A DNA stretch of 14,740 nt from Bacillota bacterium (GTDB taxonomy: Bacteria > Armatimonadota > Hebobacteria > Hebobacterales > Hebobacteraceae): contig JAUVSA010000021.1 of assembly GCA_030597345.1 (NCBI GenBank), positions 1 through 14,740 of the forward strand. The letters are read 5' to 3'. Each line of letters opens with the position of its first letter. Positions within the stretch are counted from its first letter, which is position 1. The position numbers and the translations under genes are program-made. Shown here in pieces: positions 13,148 through 14,740 of this stretch. The notes beneath the pieces are model-generated. The model was not told where the DNA came from, made no database searches, and worked only from the letters and a program-made list of their open reading frames with translations.

Positions 13148-13160
13148 CAGGGAGCCGAGG

Positions 13161-14513
13161 ATGAAGCACACGACCAGGGACAAGCGAACAGTGCTGCGAG
13201 AGCTTGGCGACGGGCTGATCCTGCGACGAGCGACGCGAGGGGACGCCGACTCGCTGGCCGCGTTCAACTGCGACGTGTTCTGTGGGCCGGGGTCCGACGA
13301 CTCGCCGGCTGAGATGGCAGCCTGGACGAGAGACCTGATGTCCGGCGACCATCCAACGTTCAAGCCGAGCGACTTCACAGTGGTGGAGGACATCAGTAAA
13401 GGCGCGATAGTATCGGCCATGTGCCTGATCCCGCAGACCTGGTCCTATGAGGGCGTGCGGTTTGGCGTCGGACTGCTGGAACTGGTGGGGACCAAGCCGG
13501 AGTACCGGAGGCGCGGCCTGGTGCGGGCGCAGTTCGATGTGATCCACGAATGGAGCGCGCGGCGGAATCACCAGCTCCAGGCGATCGGCGGCATACCCAA
13601 CTTCTACCGTCGGTTCGACTATGAGATGGCGCTCGAACTCGGAGGCGGCCGCATGGGGTTCAAGCCGGACATTCCGGCGCTGAAGAAAGGCGAGAAGGAG
13701 CGGTACCGCGTGCGGCCGGCTGCCGAGGCCGACCTGCCGTTCATCGCCCGGACGTACCGCCACGGCATGGACCGCTATCTGCTGTCGTGTGTTCGGACCC
13801 CCGCCGTGTGGCGCTACGAGCTGAGCGGGCGGAGAAGCGAGGCGACGCTGCGGCAAGCGCTGCGAGTGATCGAGAGCGCCCGGGGGGAGCGAGTGGGGTT
13901 TCTGGCGCACTCGACCGGGCTGTGGGGCAGCGACATCGGCGTGTCTGCCTACGAGCTGAAGGCCGACGTGAGCTGGCTGGCCGTCACGCCGAGCGTGGTG
14001 CGCTACCTGGCGACCACGGGAGAGAAACACGCGGCGCGAGCGAAGAAGGGGTTCACCGCATTCGCCCTCTGGCTTGGGACGGAGCACCCGGCCTACGAGG
14101 CCATTCCGTGGCGCCTTCCGCGCACGCGGGAGCCGTACGCGTTCTATATCAGAGTCGCGGACGTGCCAGCGTTGATCAGACGGATCGCGCCCATGCTCGA
14201 ACGGCGACTGGCCGAGTCCGTGGCGCCCGGGTACACGGGGGAGCTGAAGCTCAGCTTCTACCGGGACGGAGTGCGCATTGCGTTCCAGCGAGGCCGTGTG
14301 GTCGAGGTCGAACGATGGATGCCGAAGCAGCCGGATGGGGGAGGGTCAGCGGCCTTTCCTGGGTTGACCTTTCTCCACGTGCTCTTCGGGCGCCGCTCCG
14401 TGGATGAGCTGAGCCGCGTCTACCCGGACTGCAGCGCGAGGAGCGAGGAGGCGAGCGTGCTGCTGAAGGCGCTGTTTCCGAAGAGGCCGTCTTCGGTCTG
14501 GGTGTTGGGCTGA
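13161..14513 (+). CDS. Eis-like GNAT family N-acetyltransferase with C-terminal SCP2-like domain
   Basis: The 450-aa product has the length and order of Eis-type proteins: an N-terminal GNAT domain (about 18-165), a second degenerate GNAT-like region (about 175-340) and a C-terminal sterol-carrier-like domain (about 365-450). The acetyl-CoA pyrophosphate loop is LVGTKPEYRRRGLVRAQFD (108-126), the R/Q-x-x-G/A pattern being Arg117-Arg118-Gly119-Leu120. NFYRRFDYEMAL (147-158) is the FY..FGY block after motif B. The C-terminal part reads GELKLSFYRDGVRIAF, then FPGLTFLHVLFGRRSVDEL. Such enzymes acetylate amines, including aminoglycosides in Eis itself; the substrate here is unknown. It starts at 13161 with GGGAG 6 nt upstream and is preceded by a structured leader. 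A second GNAT gene follows after 30 nt, probably in the same transcript. Confidence 0.9.
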   Translation: MKHTTRDKRTVLRELGDGLILRRATRGDADSLAAFNCDVFCGPGSDDSPAEMAAWTRDLMSGDHPTFKPSDFTVVEDISKGAIVSAMCLIPQTWSYEGVRFGVGLLELVGTKPEYRRRGLVRAQFDVIHEWSARRNHQLQAIGGIPNFYRRFDYEMALELGGGRMGFKPDIPALKKGEKERYRVRPAAEADLPFIARTYRHGMDRYLLSCVRTPAVWRYELSGRRSEATLRQALRVIESARGERVGFLAHSTGLWGSDIGVSAYELKADVSWLAVTPSVVRYLATTGEKHAARAKKGFTAFALWLGTEHPAYEAIPWRLPRTREPYAFYIRVADVPALIRRIAPMLERRLAESVAPGYTGELKLSFYRDGVRIAFQRGRVVEVERWMPKQPDGGGSAAFPGLTFLHVLFGRRSVDELSRVYPDCSARSEEASVLLKALFPKRPSSVWVLG

Positions 14514-14543
14514 GGGCAAGCGCAGACAGGGGATTTAGGGCAG

Positions 14544-14740
14544 ATGGAGATCGTGAAGTTCGATGCTGGGATGGCAGGAGAGGTGGCGCGGTGCTACAGC
14601 GAGACAGTCGTGCCGGCGCCGTACTGCGCGCCAGTCGGGGCGGAGTGGTTCTCTGACCTGAAGCGGCTGGCGCGGCAGCCGTTGGCAGAGGAGGAGATTC
14701 TGATTGCACAGCAAGGCGCGAGAATCGCCGGGTTCGCGCA
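14544..14740 (+). CDS. GNAT-like N-acetyltransferase, N-terminal part (cut by the right edge)
   Basis: The frame from ATG 14544 is open to the end of the window (65 complete codons). It reads MEIVKFDAGMAGEVARCYSE, then APYCAPVGAEWFSDLKRL, then EEEILIAQQGARIAGFA. This is the usual opening of a GNAT domain: strand 1, helices 1-2, and the VAEEDGRIVGF-type strand 4 region. The acetyl-CoA loop would lie beyond the edge, so the assignment is provisional. GGGGATTTAGGG precedes the ATG. The 30-nt gap from the preceding GNAT gene suggests one operon. Confidence 0.65.
   Translation, partial: MEIVKFDAGMAGEVARCYSETVVPAPYCAPVGAEWFSDLKRLARQPLAEEEILIAQQGARIAGFA

Noticed and set aside
12999..14087. 362-codon open frame on the minus strand opposite the Eis-like gene
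   Set aside because: The plus strand has clear GNAT motifs. The antisense frame is Arg/Pro/His-rich, has no recognisable domain and runs across the leader hairpin.
1..14740. CRISPR array, toxin-antitoxin pair, prophage or defence island
   Set aside because: No spaced repeat array, no small paired ORFs with such features, and no phage, restriction or defence genes were seen on either strand.

Overview
The window is a GC-rich (roughly 60-65% G+C by eye) bacterial chromosomal segment with short intergenic gaps, Shine-Dalgarno-led genes and sigma70-type promoters. The gene mix (solo Memo-family protein, xylose-isomerase-like TIM-barrel protein, short-form adenosylhomocysteinase, AgaS/PfkB sugar genes, Eis-like acetyltransferase) fits an uncultivated free-living bacterium, perhaps Armatimonadota, Chloroflexota or a relative. 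That taxonomic guess is an inference with low confidence. I see no phage, plasmid, CRISPR or defence system. The only mobile DNA is a decayed insertion-sequence fragment.

Left part (1-3465, all minus strand): a tRNA-Thr(CGU) with its own promoter, then a tightly packed set: DegT-type PLP aminotransferase, adenosylhomocysteinase (ahcY, TTG start, 11-bp overlap) and a membrane protein cut by the left edge. The last one has the layout of a MraY/WecA-type sugar-phosphate transferase, but its catalytic aspartate motifs are replaced. Diverging from the tRNA (plus strand) is a Memo-family protein with an N-terminal PqqD-like domain.

Middle (4775-7480): an AraC-family regulator whose promoter places the transcript start on its ATG, so the mRNA may be leaderless. 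It faces a relic: the last ~60 codons of a family 1 beta-glucosidase, broken by a one-base deletion and joined to the N-terminal helix-turn-helix of an IS481-like transposase. Then comes a xylose-isomerase-like TIM-barrel enzyme with its metal ligands intact, ending at a perfect 28-bp palindrome that probably terminates transcription.

Right part (7621-12717): rmuC and an EamA-family transporter diverge from well-formed promoters. The transporter converges, 13 bp apart, on a minus-strand catabolic operon: AgaS-like sugar isomerase/deaminase, HAD phosphatase/phosphoglucomutase, PfkB sugar kinase. The genes overlap or nearly touch. The HAD gene has no ordinary start codon ahead of its nucleophile aspartate.

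Right end (12718-14740): a ~440-bp intergenic region holds a consensus-like plus-strand promoter, a 19-position hairpin followed by a U-rich tract, an exact 13-bp tandem duplication and a hairpin next to the ribosome binding site. It leads into an Eis-like GNAT acetyltransferase and a second GNAT gene cut by the right edge. This leader (attenuator or small RNA), the inactive MraY-like protein and the transposase/glucosidase relic are the most unusual things here. I found no convincing new multi-gene system.
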